Shown here in pieces: positions 16,633 to 25,427 of a DNA stretch of 64,000 nucleotides. The DNA lies in assembly GCF_009905435.1 (NCBI RefSeq), contig NZ_JAAAMT010000001.1, positions 310,001 through 374,000 on the forward strand. The letters are read 5' to 3'. This DNA is from Pseudomonas sp. R5(2019). Its GTDB lineage: Bacteria > Pseudomonadota > Gammaproteobacteria > Pseudomonadales > Pseudomonadaceae. Position 1 is the stretch's first letter, and every line of letters begins with the position of its first letter. The notes beneath the pieces were generated by a model, which did not search any database, was not told where the DNA came from, and saw only the letters and a program-made list of their open reading frames with translations. Both the position numbers and the translations under genes were made by a program.

Positions 16633-17523
16633 TCAACACTGTTTGATCAGCTCCCTCAACCAGGCATGCGCGGCAGTATTTTTGTTGCGCTTATGCCAGT
16701 ACAGATCCCAACTAAAGGAAGGCATGCTCAGCGGAAGTTCCTTGATAACAAGCGTCTTATCAACGAAGGTATTTGCAAGCTTTTCCGAAATGACAGAGAT
16801 CATATCTGTCTCACACAAGATCGCAGGCAAAGCAAGCCAATGAGGGATCGTCAGCGTAATTCGTCTAGAAAGCTGCTGCTCTGCGAGTACATTGTCCACA
16901 AACCGGACATCATGCTGACTGACTGCCACATGTAGATGGTTAGCATTGAGAAAACTCTCCATGGTCAATTCAGCATCTGATAGGGGATGCCTACTCCGCA
17001 TGACACAGACCAGCCTATCCATAAACAATGGCTCGCTCACGATGTTAGAGGAATGCTTAAGCTGGGTACTGATTGCGAAGTCCAATTGATCACTTTCCAA
17101 CCGAGCAAGGGTAAGGTCAATGGGGATGTGCGTGATGTCCATGCGCATACCGGGCGCCTGCTCAGAAAGGTGCCTAAAAAGCTTAGGCAATACCAAGTAG
17201 GTGATCAGATCCGACATGCGCCCGGTGAAATGATCTGCGCTTAAGGCCGGCTCGAACAACACTTCAGACGTCATCAGTCTTTCGGCTTCACGCAGGATCC
17301 TGGTGACACCGACGCTTAGCTCGATGGCCCGTGCGGTTGGCTCCATGCTGCCGCCAACACGTATGAACAGGTCATCCTTGAACAAAAGCCGTAGGCGAGA
17401 CAACGCGCTACTCATGGCTGGCTGGCTCATAGGCACTTTGAGAGCAGCACGCGTGACGTGTCGCTCCTTCATCAAGGTATCGAAGATAACCAGAAGATTA
17501 AGATCTACTGCTCGCAGGTTCAT
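16633..17523 (-). CDS. LysR-family regulator (NodD/PcpR-like group)
   Basis: A 296-residue LysR protein. The N-terminal MNLRAVDLNLLVIFDTLMKERHVTRAA and SQPAMSSALSRLR sequences are typical of the NodD/LinR/PcpR subgroup, which often controls catabolic operons from sites upstream. ATG 17523 is preferred to 17538 because GGAG precedes it by six bases. It is followed upstream by the aminotransferase gene on the same strand, 171 bases away. Given the shared 31-bp element on both sides of it, it is the best candidate regulator of the 14-25 kb module. Confidence 0.8.
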   Translation of the reverse strand: MNLRAVDLNLLVIFDTLMKERHVTRAALKVPMSQPAMSSALSRLRLLFKDDLFIRVGGSMEPTARAIELSVGVTRILREAERLMTSEVLFEPALSADHFTGRMSDLITYLVLPKLFRHLSEQAPGMRMDITHIPIDLTLARLESDQLDFAISTQLKHSSNIVSEPLFMDRLVCVMRSRHPLSDAELTMESFLNANHLHVAVSQHDVRFVDNVLAEQQLSRRITLTIPHWLALPAILCETDMISVISEKLANTFVDKTLVIKELPLSMPSFSWDLYWHKRNKNTAAHAWLRELIKQC

Positions 17524-17694
17524 GTCCGCTCCAGCCATTCACTTAGGAGAAAAAGCCAACCTAAAAAAGCACTAGGTGGTGCCTAAACAGGACAGAATAG
17601 TTTCGCGATCGCACATGCGTATCGCGACGTGATACGGGCCGTGACAAATGTTGTTCCCGCCGCAGCCCATGGCGGGCTACCTACGGAAGTACGC

Positions 17695-19014
17695 TCACTC
17701 AATAAATCCAGATGCAGCCGCAATGGCACTCAAGCGATCAAATGCCGCCTTGGCGACACAGATTGAGATGACGTCCAGCGCAGTCGTTAGCTCGGCCATC
17801 TCTGGGTATGAGGGAGCAATACGAAGCTGAGAATCGCGCTCGTCAACTCCATACGGGAAGCAAGATCCAGGAGTCGCAAATTTAACGCCCGCCTGAGCGG
17901 CAAGATCAACGACGCGCTTGGCCGTTCCTGGAAGCACCTCAAGGCTTACGAAGTAACCGCCACGAGGACGACTCCATTGCGCTACGCCGTAGTCGCCGAG
18001 CATCCGACTGAACACCTCATGAACTCGCTCGAACTTCGGCTGCAGCATCTGCCGATGCTGCTCCATGAGTTCCTTGATCTTTTCCGGCGACCGCAAGAAA
18101 CGAACCTGTCTGAGTTGGTTCACCTTGTCCGGGCCAACGCTTCGTAGTGCTGCAGCTTTCAGCCACCAGGCGGTGTTGTCCTTTGAGCTGGCAAGCAGCG
18201 CTATGCCACCTCCGGGCAATGTCATCTTCGAAGTTGAGGCGAAGATCAGCGGACGATTGGAGTGACCGTGCCGAGCTGCCTGCATGTAGATATTTTCGAG
18301 CGAGTCGTCCACCTCCGCCAAGGGGTGAACAACGTAGGCGTTATCCCAGAAAATGCGAAAGTCTTTAGCTGCCGTCGGCATGGCTGCCAGCGCCTCGACG
18401 ACTTCTTTCGAGTAAGTGGTGCCGGTCGGATTACTATATTTCGGCACGCACCAGATGCCTTTGATGCTGCTGTCGTTAGCCACCAGGCGCTTAACCAGTC
18501 CCATGTCAGGCCCGTCGTCGAGCATTGGCACCGAGATCATCCGGACGCCAAAGTCCTCGCACATCGCAAAATGCCTGTCGTAGCCTGGGGTCACGCAGAT
18601 AAACGAGATACCACCTGGCTCTTGTGACCATGCACATTCACTGTCTGGTGTCCCGTGGCGCCATGCTTGGGCTAGACATTCATACATGAGCGCTAGGCTG
18701 GAATTCCCCCCCACAACGATCTGCTCTTCTGGCACACCCACTATCGGTGAGAACAAGCGCCGCGCCTCCAGAAGCCCCTGTTGACCGCCGTAATTCCGGC
18801 TGTCGGTACCGTCCTCGCTCAGATAGTCGCTTGCAAGCGATACATCCAAAAGCGCCGTCGAAAGGCCAATCTGTTGAGGTGACGGAATGCCTCGTGTCAT
18901 GTCGATCTTCAGACCCATCTTGGAGTACCGCAAATACTCCACATCAGCACCAGACTTCAGGCGGTTTAGATCGTCACGAGCAATTTTCAAAGCAGAATCC
19001 ACCACGTTCATCAT
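17695..19014 (-). CDS. class I PLP aminotransferase (subgroup Ic aspartate-aminotransferase-like)
   Basis: A 439-residue fold-type I aminotransferase. The PLP lysine lies in STSKMTLPGGG near residue 279; CVPKYSNPTG and IFWDNAYVVH are the cofactor Asn and Asp regions. Features such as the TRGIPSPQQIGLS start and NYGGQQGLLEAR match the group of aspartate-aminotransferase-like proteins found in actinobacteria and proteobacteria (sometimes called Ic). Substrate is uncertain. It sits divergently, 744 bases away, from the diaminopropionate ammonia-lyase gene and could supply or use its amino acids. The first two codons are both ATG; either may start it. Confidence 0.85.
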   Translation of the reverse strand: MMNVVDSALKIARDDLNRLKSGADVEYLRYSKMGLKIDMTRGIPSPQQIGLSTALLDVSLASDYLSEDGTDSRNYGGQQGLLEARRLFSPIVGVPEEQIVVGGNSSLALMYECLAQAWRHGTPDSECAWSQEPGGISFICVTPGYDRHFAMCEDFGVRMISVPMLDDGPDMGLVKRLVANDSSIKGIWCVPKYSNPTGTTYSKEVVEALAAMPTAAKDFRIFWDNAYVVHPLAEVDDSLENIYMQAARHGHSNRPLIFASTSKMTLPGGGIALLASSKDNTAWWLKAAALRSVGPDKVNQLRQVRFLRSPEKIKELMEQHRQMLQPKFERVHEVFSRMLGDYGVAQWSRPRGGYFVSLEVLPGTAKRVVDLAAQAGVKFATPGSCFPYGVDERDSQLRIAPSYPEMAELTTALDVISICVAKAAFDRLSAIAAASGFIE

Positions 19015-19758
19015 GAATCTTCAAAAATACAAGCCAAGCAATTAGACAGACGCCTGCTGCGGCTACCTTTGGCAAGAGCAGCTCATTTGAAAGAAAGGGC
19101 ACGCCATCGCAGCAAGGTGTATTGCCAACCAGGGATACAGGATTTTTCGACGCGCCACCCACTGGTGGCAAGCCCGACGCAGGCACGCTTGAGTGTGCTG
19201 GTTGCTGCCAGAAGGCCAGGCGCATAAAAGTTCGCGCGTCGTCTTGTTAGGTCATGGCGTGAGCATAGTTTCTTAATTGCGATCAATATCCCTGACTGAC
19301 GAAAATCCATCCAATGGATATTTTGTATATCGCTATTGATGAAACAAATAGTCTTACTGAATGCTCCCAGTGCTCGCAAGCCCCACCTATGCCAATCAAA
19401 GTCAACACCGCTGAATGCCGATAAATGAACAGACCCTAAGGAATTAACCAACTTTAATCCCATATTCGTATATTTTCACACTCTTTCCATGCTGCATCGC
19501 CTCCATCATTTACCAAATGGATTGCACCATATCTAAAAACGATTTGAATGATAATTCCTCGTCTGTGAAAGTCGAGAAACGGGCCGACTGACTCGTCCCA
19601 ATGAACTGTGATGTGCTCGATCTAGTTCCACCAGAAGGCAAAGCCAATATTGCACGATTCGCATTTGGCAGGTGGCGAGCACGCGGTACATACCGATGCA
19701 AACGCACCTATAAAGCTAGCCCCACCCAAACAAGATCAAAGTACAGAGGATCATCTGA
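19015..19758. other. 744-base divergent intergenic region
   Basis: No convincing gene. It holds the 31-bp element at 19321-19351, directly preceded by the dyad ATCCAT-CCA-ATGGAT at 19305-19319. The size is unusual for a divergent promoter region and may include decayed sequence. Confidence 0.55.
19305..19351. promoter_or_regulatory. palindrome plus second copy of the 31-bp element
   Basis: ATCCAT (19305-19310) and ATGGAT (19314-19319) form a perfect dyad around CCA. The element at 19321-19351 repeats the one at 15847-15877 (24 of 31 identical). The location between the aminotransferase and the ammonia-lyase suggests control of one or both. Confidence 0.55.
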
Positions 19759-20997
19759 ATGCAATCTGAATATCTGCATTATCGCTCCACAGTAAACACT
19801 CTTCCCGAAAAACGTCAGAACGCGCAAACCGCAGTCGATAACTTAAAGAACTGGCAGTCAGCTGTTCAGGAAGTTACACAATGGCCCGGCTATGAAGTTC
19901 TGCCCTTGTGGTCACTGGACAACCAAGCGAAGAAATTAGGCTTCGGCAAAATCTTCTATAAAGACGAAAGCCAACGCTTTGGGCGCAAGCTGGGCAGCTT
20001 TAAAGCGCTGGGGGCGCCTTACACTGTCTTCATGTTGCTGGCAGATGCCGTTGAAAAGGCCACCGGCGCCCGACCGAGTGCGGCCCAGTTGCGCACTGGT
20101 GAGTTCAAGAAAATCACCGAACGCGTCACCGTCTGCGTCGCAACGGACGGTAACCAAGGTCGCGGGTTGGCTCACGCCGCCGCCACGTTCCACTGCCGCT
20201 GCGTGGTTTACATTCATGGACATGTCAGTCCTGGCCGCAAGGAAGCAATGGAAGCCTACGGCGCCATTGTCATCCGCATTGACGGTGAGTACGAAGCCTC
20301 CGTCAAACGCGCGAAAGAAGATGGGCGTATGAACGGCTGGCATTTTGTAAGCAGCACTTCATGGGCGGACTTTGAAGAACCGCTTCCACGCCATGTCATG
20401 AACGCCTATATGGTGATGGTTGAAGAAGCCATGGCCGCTGTGCCTGACCTTTCAAAGATCACGCACGTATTCATGCAAGGTGGCGTGGGAAGTATTGCTG
20501 CCGCAGTTTTCCTGGGTATCGCGCTGCGCTTGGGTGAACAGAACCTGCCTCGGTTTGTCATGGTTGAGCCAAGCGAAGCCGATTGCCTTTATCAAAGCGC
20601 TTCGATCGGTGTACCAACTCCCTCCTCCGGCACCTTGCATACGACTATGGCGGGCTTGGCCTGTCGCGAGGTCTCGCCGGCTGCATGGAAGTTGCTGGAG
20701 TGGCTCTGCACTGACTACGTAGCCATTCCTGATGCCTGGGCAGTTGATGCCATGAAGGCGCTCGCCGACGGCAACAACGACACCCCAATTGTTTGCGGTG
20801 AGTCGGCCGCTGGTGGTTACGCAACCGTGCTCAAGGCAGCTGCAGACATGGAGCTGAAAGCGAAACTCGGTCTGGACGAGAACAGCCAGATCTTGCTTTT
20901 TGGCTGTGAAGGCGCGACCGATCCGGAAATCTACCAGAAACTGGTAGGCGTTTCCGCCACGGAAGTGTTTGAACGCCAGAAGCAGTCCGCGCTGTGA
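19759..20997 (+). CDS. dpaL: diaminopropionate ammonia-lyase
   Basis: A 412-residue fold-type II PLP enzyme. YKDESQRFG at 67-75 and Lys82 in GSFKALGAP mark the cofactor site, ATDGNQGRGLAHAA binds the phosphate or substrate, and MQGGVGSIA is the glycine-rich loop. These match YgeX/DpaL, which turns 2,3-diaminopropionate (either isomer) and D-serine to pyruvate and ammonia through an aminoacrylate intermediate. AGAGG lies eight bases before the ATG. A RidA-family gene follows 55 bases downstream, which fits because RidA proteins deaminate such enamines. Length is normal for the family. Confidence 0.92.
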   Translation: MQSEYLHYRSTVNTLPEKRQNAQTAVDNLKNWQSAVQEVTQWPGYEVLPLWSLDNQAKKLGFGKIFYKDESQRFGRKLGSFKALGAPYTVFMLLADAVEKATGARPSAAQLRTGEFKKITERVTVCVATDGNQGRGLAHAAATFHCRCVVYIHGHVSPGRKEAMEAYGAIVIRIDGEYEASVKRAKEDGRMNGWHFVSSTSWADFEEPLPRHVMNAYMVMVEEAMAAVPDLSKITHVFMQGGVGSIAAAVFLGIALRLGEQNLPRFVMVEPSEADCLYQSASIGVPTPSSGTLHTTMAGLACREVSPAAWKLLEWLCTDYVAIPDAWAVDAMKALADGNNDTPIVCGESAAGGYATVLKAAADMELKAKLGLDENSQILLFGCEGATDPEIYQKLVGVSATEVFERQKQSAL

Positions 20998-21052
20998 GGC
21001 GATGAGTTTACGCAAGCGACGTTACTATTGAGCAGCAGATTGAAGGTTACCC

Positions 21053-21535
21053 ATGCAATCGAATGAACGCGATATCAAGCTAGCAGAGCTGGCGTCGACT
21101 TTTGGCTTGGACGTCCAAGAAAATCCAGTTTCTGGCGGCCTGTATGAGCCGGTGACCATCGACGGAAATTCACTGTATCTCAGTGGCCAGATACCAAAAA
21201 TTGGCGACGCGGTGACTCACCCCGGCAAGGTTGGTCAGGACTTATCCCTGGGCGATGCGAAGACCGCCGCCGCCCTTTGCGCGCTGCGCGCGGCGATCGT
21301 ACTCAAGCATTCGCTTGGCTCGCTTGCGGCAGTAGAAAAGATCCTACGGATCAACGTGTTCGTTCAAGGTGCCGACGGCTTTTCACAACAAACCCAAGTA
21401 GCGGATGGTGCGTCGGAGCTACTGCGTAACCTGTTTGGTGAGGCTGCAGGTCACGCACGTACCTCCGTCGGCGTCGCAGGGCTCCCAAGAAATGCTGCAG
21501 TAGAACTGGACATGATTGCTGTCAGAAAGCGGTAG
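21053..21535 (+). CDS. RidA/YjgF-family enamine deaminase
   Basis: A 160-residue RidA-family protein of the longer YjgF-like type. ARTSVGVAGLPRNAAVELDMIAV near the C-terminus is the conserved Arg and Glu region that hydrolyses 2-aminoacrylate-type enamines to keto acids. Following dpaL by 55 bases, it probably clears the reactive aminoacrylate released by that enzyme. GAAGG lies before the ATG. No odd features. Confidence 0.88.
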   Translation: MQSNERDIKLAELASTFGLDVQENPVSGGLYEPVTIDGNSLYLSGQIPKIGDAVTHPGKVGQDLSLGDAKTAAALCALRAAIVLKHSLGSLAAVEKILRINVFVQGADGFSQQTQVADGASELLRNLFGEAAGHARTSVGVAGLPRNAAVELDMIAVRKR

Positions 21536-21664
21536 CTGACTCCCAATAACAAAACACAGGGGCGGCGGTTGCGTGAAACGGTAAGGATACTCTCTAGTAG
21601 TTGCCTTTGCTGCGCCACAGTACCCGCCCTCCCAGCCCAGTCTCATTGAGCCAAAGGCAACCCG

Positions 21665-23032
21665 GTGAAACCCGTGCAAACAAATACTCAGTCTGATTTC
21701 ATCTCACCAGATGACCTACGCGCAATTTTTTCCCAAAAGATGTCTGATATGTACAAGGCCGAGGTGTTGCAATACTCAACCCTCCTGAGCATTGTCGCTG
21801 ACGTCAACGAGAACACGCTTAATCAACACGATGAACTGCGCGCCGCATTGAGCCGAACAAATGATCTCAATCGGCTAACCCAGGAATATCACGGCGCAAT
21901 CAGGCTCGGCACCGCCCAGGAACTCGCTACCCTGCGACGGATGTTCCACGTATTGGGTATGTTGCCGGTCGACTACTACGATCTAAGCGTCGCTGGCGTG
22001 CCAGTACATGCGACTGCATTCCGCCCCGTCTCGAACGAATCGCTGGCAAAGAACCCTTTCCGAGTTTTTACTTCTCTTCTGCGCCTAGAACTGATCGACA
22101 ATCTGGAACTACGTGCCACAGCTGAACGGATTTTATCCGGCAGGAATATTTTCACAGGTAACGCAATTGAGTTGCTTGAACTGGCTGAGCAACAAGGTGG
22201 CCTATCGTCCGTAGAAGGAGCTGAGTTCGTTTCCGAGCTGATCGAAACGTTCAGGTGGCACAGCGAAGCCACCGTAGATGCGCAGACCTTTGACCGTCTA
22301 CAGGATGCTCATCGCCTGGTGGCTGACGTGGTGTGTTTCCGTGGCCCGCATATCAACCATCTCACACCTAGAACGCTGGACATCGACCAAGCCCAGGCGG
22401 AGATGCCTAAGCGTGGCGTACAAGCGAAGCAACTAATTGAAGGGCCACCCCGGCGCAACGTCCCCATCCTTCTCCGCCAGACGAGCTTCAAGGCGCTTGA
22501 AGAACGTATTCGCTTCGTAGCAGACTGCGACGGTGCGCACACTGCCCGCTTTGGTGAGATTGAACAGCGAGGTTCTGCCCTAACGCCCAAGGGCATGGCG
22601 CTCTATGACGAACTGCTCAGCGAAGCTCGCCGTGCGATCGGTGCAGAAGCTGTCTCTTATGAAAACAATCTAAAGGCAGTTTTTAAAAAATTCCCCGATA
22701 GCCTTGAAGACATGCGGATCCAGGAACTGGCGTATTTTAAATATTCCGCTGGCCCGGGATACCAACCGGAGCACGCCAAGCTGCTGCCACTGGAAGATCT
22801 AATCAGCAAAGGGTTGGTACTTGCCGATCCGATCATTTACGAAGATTTTCTTCCTGTCAGTGCCGCCGGAATCTTCCAGTCCAACCTTGGTGGAACAGAA
22901 CAAAAAGAGTTCGCCTCGAACGCGGCTAAAGACAATTTCGAGCGTGCTCTTGGCTCTTCCGTACTAGACAAATTCCAACTGTACGAGCACAGCCAACGAG
23001 AGTCCCTCGCCAAGCTGGGCTTGGCCCTCTGA
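21665..23032 (+). CDS. HglS-type 2-oxoacid dioxygenase/decarboxylase (DUF1338)
   Basis: A 455-residue member of the VOC-like DUF1338 family (HglS/YdcJ). HglS of P. putida converts 2-oxoadipate to D-2-hydroxyglutarate in lysine breakdown. Equivalent residues are visible: His76 and Arg80 in HGAIRLG, His232 in INHLTPRTLDID, and Glu300 in FGEIEQRG, so metal and substrate sites look intact. The start is GTG 21665 with AAGG upstream. In this island there are no other lysine genes, so the true substrate may be a different 2-oxo acid made by the aminotransferase; this is inference. A second chromosomal HglS may exist outside the window. Confidence 0.85.
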   Translation: MKPVQTNTQSDFISPDDLRAIFSQKMSDMYKAEVLQYSTLLSIVADVNENTLNQHDELRAALSRTNDLNRLTQEYHGAIRLGTAQELATLRRMFHVLGMLPVDYYDLSVAGVPVHATAFRPVSNESLAKNPFRVFTSLLRLELIDNLELRATAERILSGRNIFTGNAIELLELAEQQGGLSSVEGAEFVSELIETFRWHSEATVDAQTFDRLQDAHRLVADVVCFRGPHINHLTPRTLDIDQAQAEMPKRGVQAKQLIEGPPRRNVPILLRQTSFKALEERIRFVADCDGAHTARFGEIEQRGSALTPKGMALYDELLSEARRAIGAEAVSYENNLKAVFKKFPDSLEDMRIQELAYFKYSAGPGYQPEHAKLLPLEDLISKGLVLADPIIYEDFLPVSAAGIFQSNLGGTEQKEFASNAAKDNFERALGSSVLDKFQLYEHSQRESLAKLGLAL

Positions 23033-23061
23033 CCTGACGTCAGTACCGCCACACAGTTGGA

Positions 23062-23143
23062 GTGAGGGGTATGGCGTGCAGACCGATCGATCTACTCTCT
23101 GGCCCAAGAGGGTAAATGATCGGTGCCTCCGCCATACCCTCAC
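23062..23143 (+). terminator. long two-tier hairpin downstream of the HglS-type gene
   Basis: Outer arms GTGAGGGGTATGGCG (23062-23076) and CGCCATACCCTCAC (23130-23143) pair with one bulged G. Inner arms ACCGATC (23082-23088) and GATCGGT (23118-23124) also pair. It lies 30 bases after the stop. It could be a terminator, a stabilising 3' structure or an IS-end relic. Confidence 0.5.
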
Positions 23144-23432
23144 CTTCACCAGGCTGACCAGTCGTCGCTACTCGGTCAACCGTTAGGGCCTTGGCGCTGC
23201 GTTCGGCAACGCGTTATTGATCGTATGGATAGCGGCATAGAGATTAGCGATTGTACTTCGCAGCATCCGATGATGGATGCTGAGCCGAACAAGCTATTTG
23301 CCAACAGCTATTGTCGTACCACAGACAAATTAACTACGAGCCTGCGGCTCGCGGCAAACAATAACAACGAGCGCAAACCCTACTTCAAAGTCCTGCCATC
23401 GGAATAAATCAACAATCAGACAGGCGGTAACA

Positions 23433-23549
23433 ATGATTGGATATTACTCGCGCAATGGGGAAGACAACCTCCTCTACATCCAATCAGAGAAATCACTTAA
23501 AGAGATCCGATGTCCCTACTCATTGAGACAGGCCAAGGATGCCAAATAA
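23433..23549 (+). CDS. possible 38-residue small protein
   Basis: ATG 23433 is preceded by AGGCGG at good distance and opens a 38-codon frame (MIGYYSRNGEDN ... RQAKDAK) ending at TAA 23549. No family is recognised; it may be a real small protein, a gene remnant or chance. It stands alone in the ~600-base region between the HglS-type gene and the symporter gene, which otherwise shows only the long hairpin. Confidence 0.25.
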   Translation: MIGYYSRNGEDNLLYIQSEKSLKEIRCPYSLRQAKDAK

Positions 23550-23649
23550 GACACTTTCAAACAGCGTTGCGAGAATAACTTCGCTAAAAAACAAAACAGG
23601 CATCCAAAAATAGATGGCGATAAACGCCACCGACACTTATAGGCAAATT

Positions 23650-24975
23650 ATGAATAAGCTCATTGTCCGCTTTATATTAATAGCCATGGTACTCGGTATT
23701 GTACTGGGCGCTGGCGTGCACCACACCGTGACTGACGCAAAAGTTCTGGCTGACATATCAGGATACCTGTCTATTGGGACTGATGTGTTTATGCGTCTGA
23801 TCAAGATGATCATCGGCCCTCTTGTCTTCGCCACATTAGTCCCTGGACTGTCACGTATTGGCGACTCAAGTGACATTGGCAGGGTGGGAGCCAAGGCCAT
23901 GGCCTGGTTCATCAGCGCGTCCTTCATCTCGCTGTTACTTGGGATGCTGCTGGCCAACCTAATGCAGCCAGGCGTCGGTATGAATTTGTCGTTACCAGCA
24001 CCCGACGCTCAAAGCGGCCTAAACACTGCTGCCTTCTCGTTGAAGGACTTCATCACCCATCTGGTACCACGATCGATCGCCGAAGCGATGGCGCAAAACG
24101 AGATCCTGCAAATCGTGGTGTTCTCGATCTTCTGCGGGACTGCCTTAGCTGTCATCGGTTCGAAAGGTGAGCCGGTTGTTGTGCTAATCGAATCCATCTC
24201 CCACATGATGCTGAAGATCACCGAGTTCGTAATGTGGCTTGCACCGCTGGCAGTATTTACAGCCGTTGCCAACATCATTGCGCTTAAGGGATTGGGGATT
24301 GTTGTCACCTTTGCAAAATTCATCGGCTGCTTCTACTTGGGAATCATCACCCTTTGGATCTTGCTGATTTTCGCGGGATATCTAGTACTTGGTCGTCGGG
24401 TCTTTGAGCTCATCCGCACGGTAAAAGGGCCATTTCTGCTGTCTTTCTTCACCGCGAGCTCCGAGGCATCTTTTCCTCAACTGCTGGTGTGTCTGGATAA
24501 ATTTGGCGTCAAACGCAAGATCTCCGGGTTCGTCTTGCCCCTGGGCTACTCGTTCAACCTTGATGGCACGATGGTCTATTGCACCTTCACCGTCTTGTTC
24601 ATTGCTCAAGCCTATGGCATCGATATGCCACTGACCACGCAGCTGGGCATGCTGTTGATGTTGATGGTGACGTCGAAGGGCATTGCCGGTGTACCAAGGG
24701 CATCGCTCATTGTGATTGCGGCAACATTGACTCACTTTGGATTGCCTGAGGAAGGCATTCTTTTAGTGATGGCGATCGACACCTTCCTGGACATGGGCCG
24801 GTCAGCAACGAACTCGGTTGGCAACTCCATCGCATGTGCGGTCATAGCGAAGTGGGAAGGTGCCCTGCAGTCATCGAAAGAAGCAGAGGCCGAAATGGAA
24901 GCGACCAATCTTTCGTTGAAAGCCGCAAAGCCTGAATACGTTACGCTGGAACGCGAGGATGCAATAAGAACATAG
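23650..24975 (+). CDS. dicarboxylate/amino acid:cation symporter (DAACS family)
   Basis: A 441-residue inner-membrane symporter of the DctA/GltP family. It has about eight hydrophobic helices plus re-entrant loops; FFTASSEASFPQL is the serine-rich loop, FNLDGTMVYCTF the conserved NxDG region, and MDMGRS/TNSVGN near residue 385-395 binds substrate. It would import a dicarboxylate, glutamate/aspartate or a related amino acid for the neighbouring enzymes. Start ATG 23650 is favoured by similarity to DctA-like N-termini (MNKLIVRF); ATG 23614 in frame is an alternative. It is the last gene of the amino-acid island. Confidence 0.88.
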   Translation: MNKLIVRFILIAMVLGIVLGAGVHHTVTDAKVLADISGYLSIGTDVFMRLIKMIIGPLVFATLVPGLSRIGDSSDIGRVGAKAMAWFISASFISLLLGMLLANLMQPGVGMNLSLPAPDAQSGLNTAAFSLKDFITHLVPRSIAEAMAQNEILQIVVFSIFCGTALAVIGSKGEPVVVLIESISHMMLKITEFVMWLAPLAVFTAVANIIALKGLGIVVTFAKFIGCFYLGIITLWILLIFAGYLVLGRRVFELIRTVKGPFLLSFFTASSEASFPQLLVCLDKFGVKRKISGFVLPLGYSFNLDGTMVYCTFTVLFIAQAYGIDMPLTTQLGMLLMLMVTSKGIAGVPRASLIVIAATLTHFGLPEEGILLVMAIDTFLDMGRSATNSVGNSIACAVIAKWEGALQSSKEAEAEMEATNLSLKAAKPEYVTLEREDAIRT

Positions 24976-25176
24976 CCAGATCAGGATGGATCTATCGTCA
25001 GATCTCCCGGGGCGACATGGAAAGTCGCCTACGCAACACAAGCGAGTCATATAGATGCCTCGCTGTTCCCCACAAGCCGGTTGCCGGCATATATTTTGAA
25101 TCGCTAAATCCCCTCCTCCGCAATTCATCGCCCTCCCCCTCAGAAACTGTGTCTTCGCCTGTCAAACACACCTTGA

Positions 25177-25332
<156 letters not shown>

Positions 25333-25427
25333 TGATTTAAACCTAGACGATAGCAATCGACTTGCACTGCCCGCCCTCACCATTACCGGCCTCTTCTCTG
25401 CCACCACCGCTATCCACCTTTTTCACC

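Noticed and set aside
19083-19463. 126-codon minus-strand frame in the divergent region
   Set aside because: No recognisable pattern and no good ribosome site; it would also cover the 31-bp element.
23123-23407. 94-codon plus-strand frame after the long hairpin
   Set aside because: No ribosome site and no family features; starts inside the hairpin.
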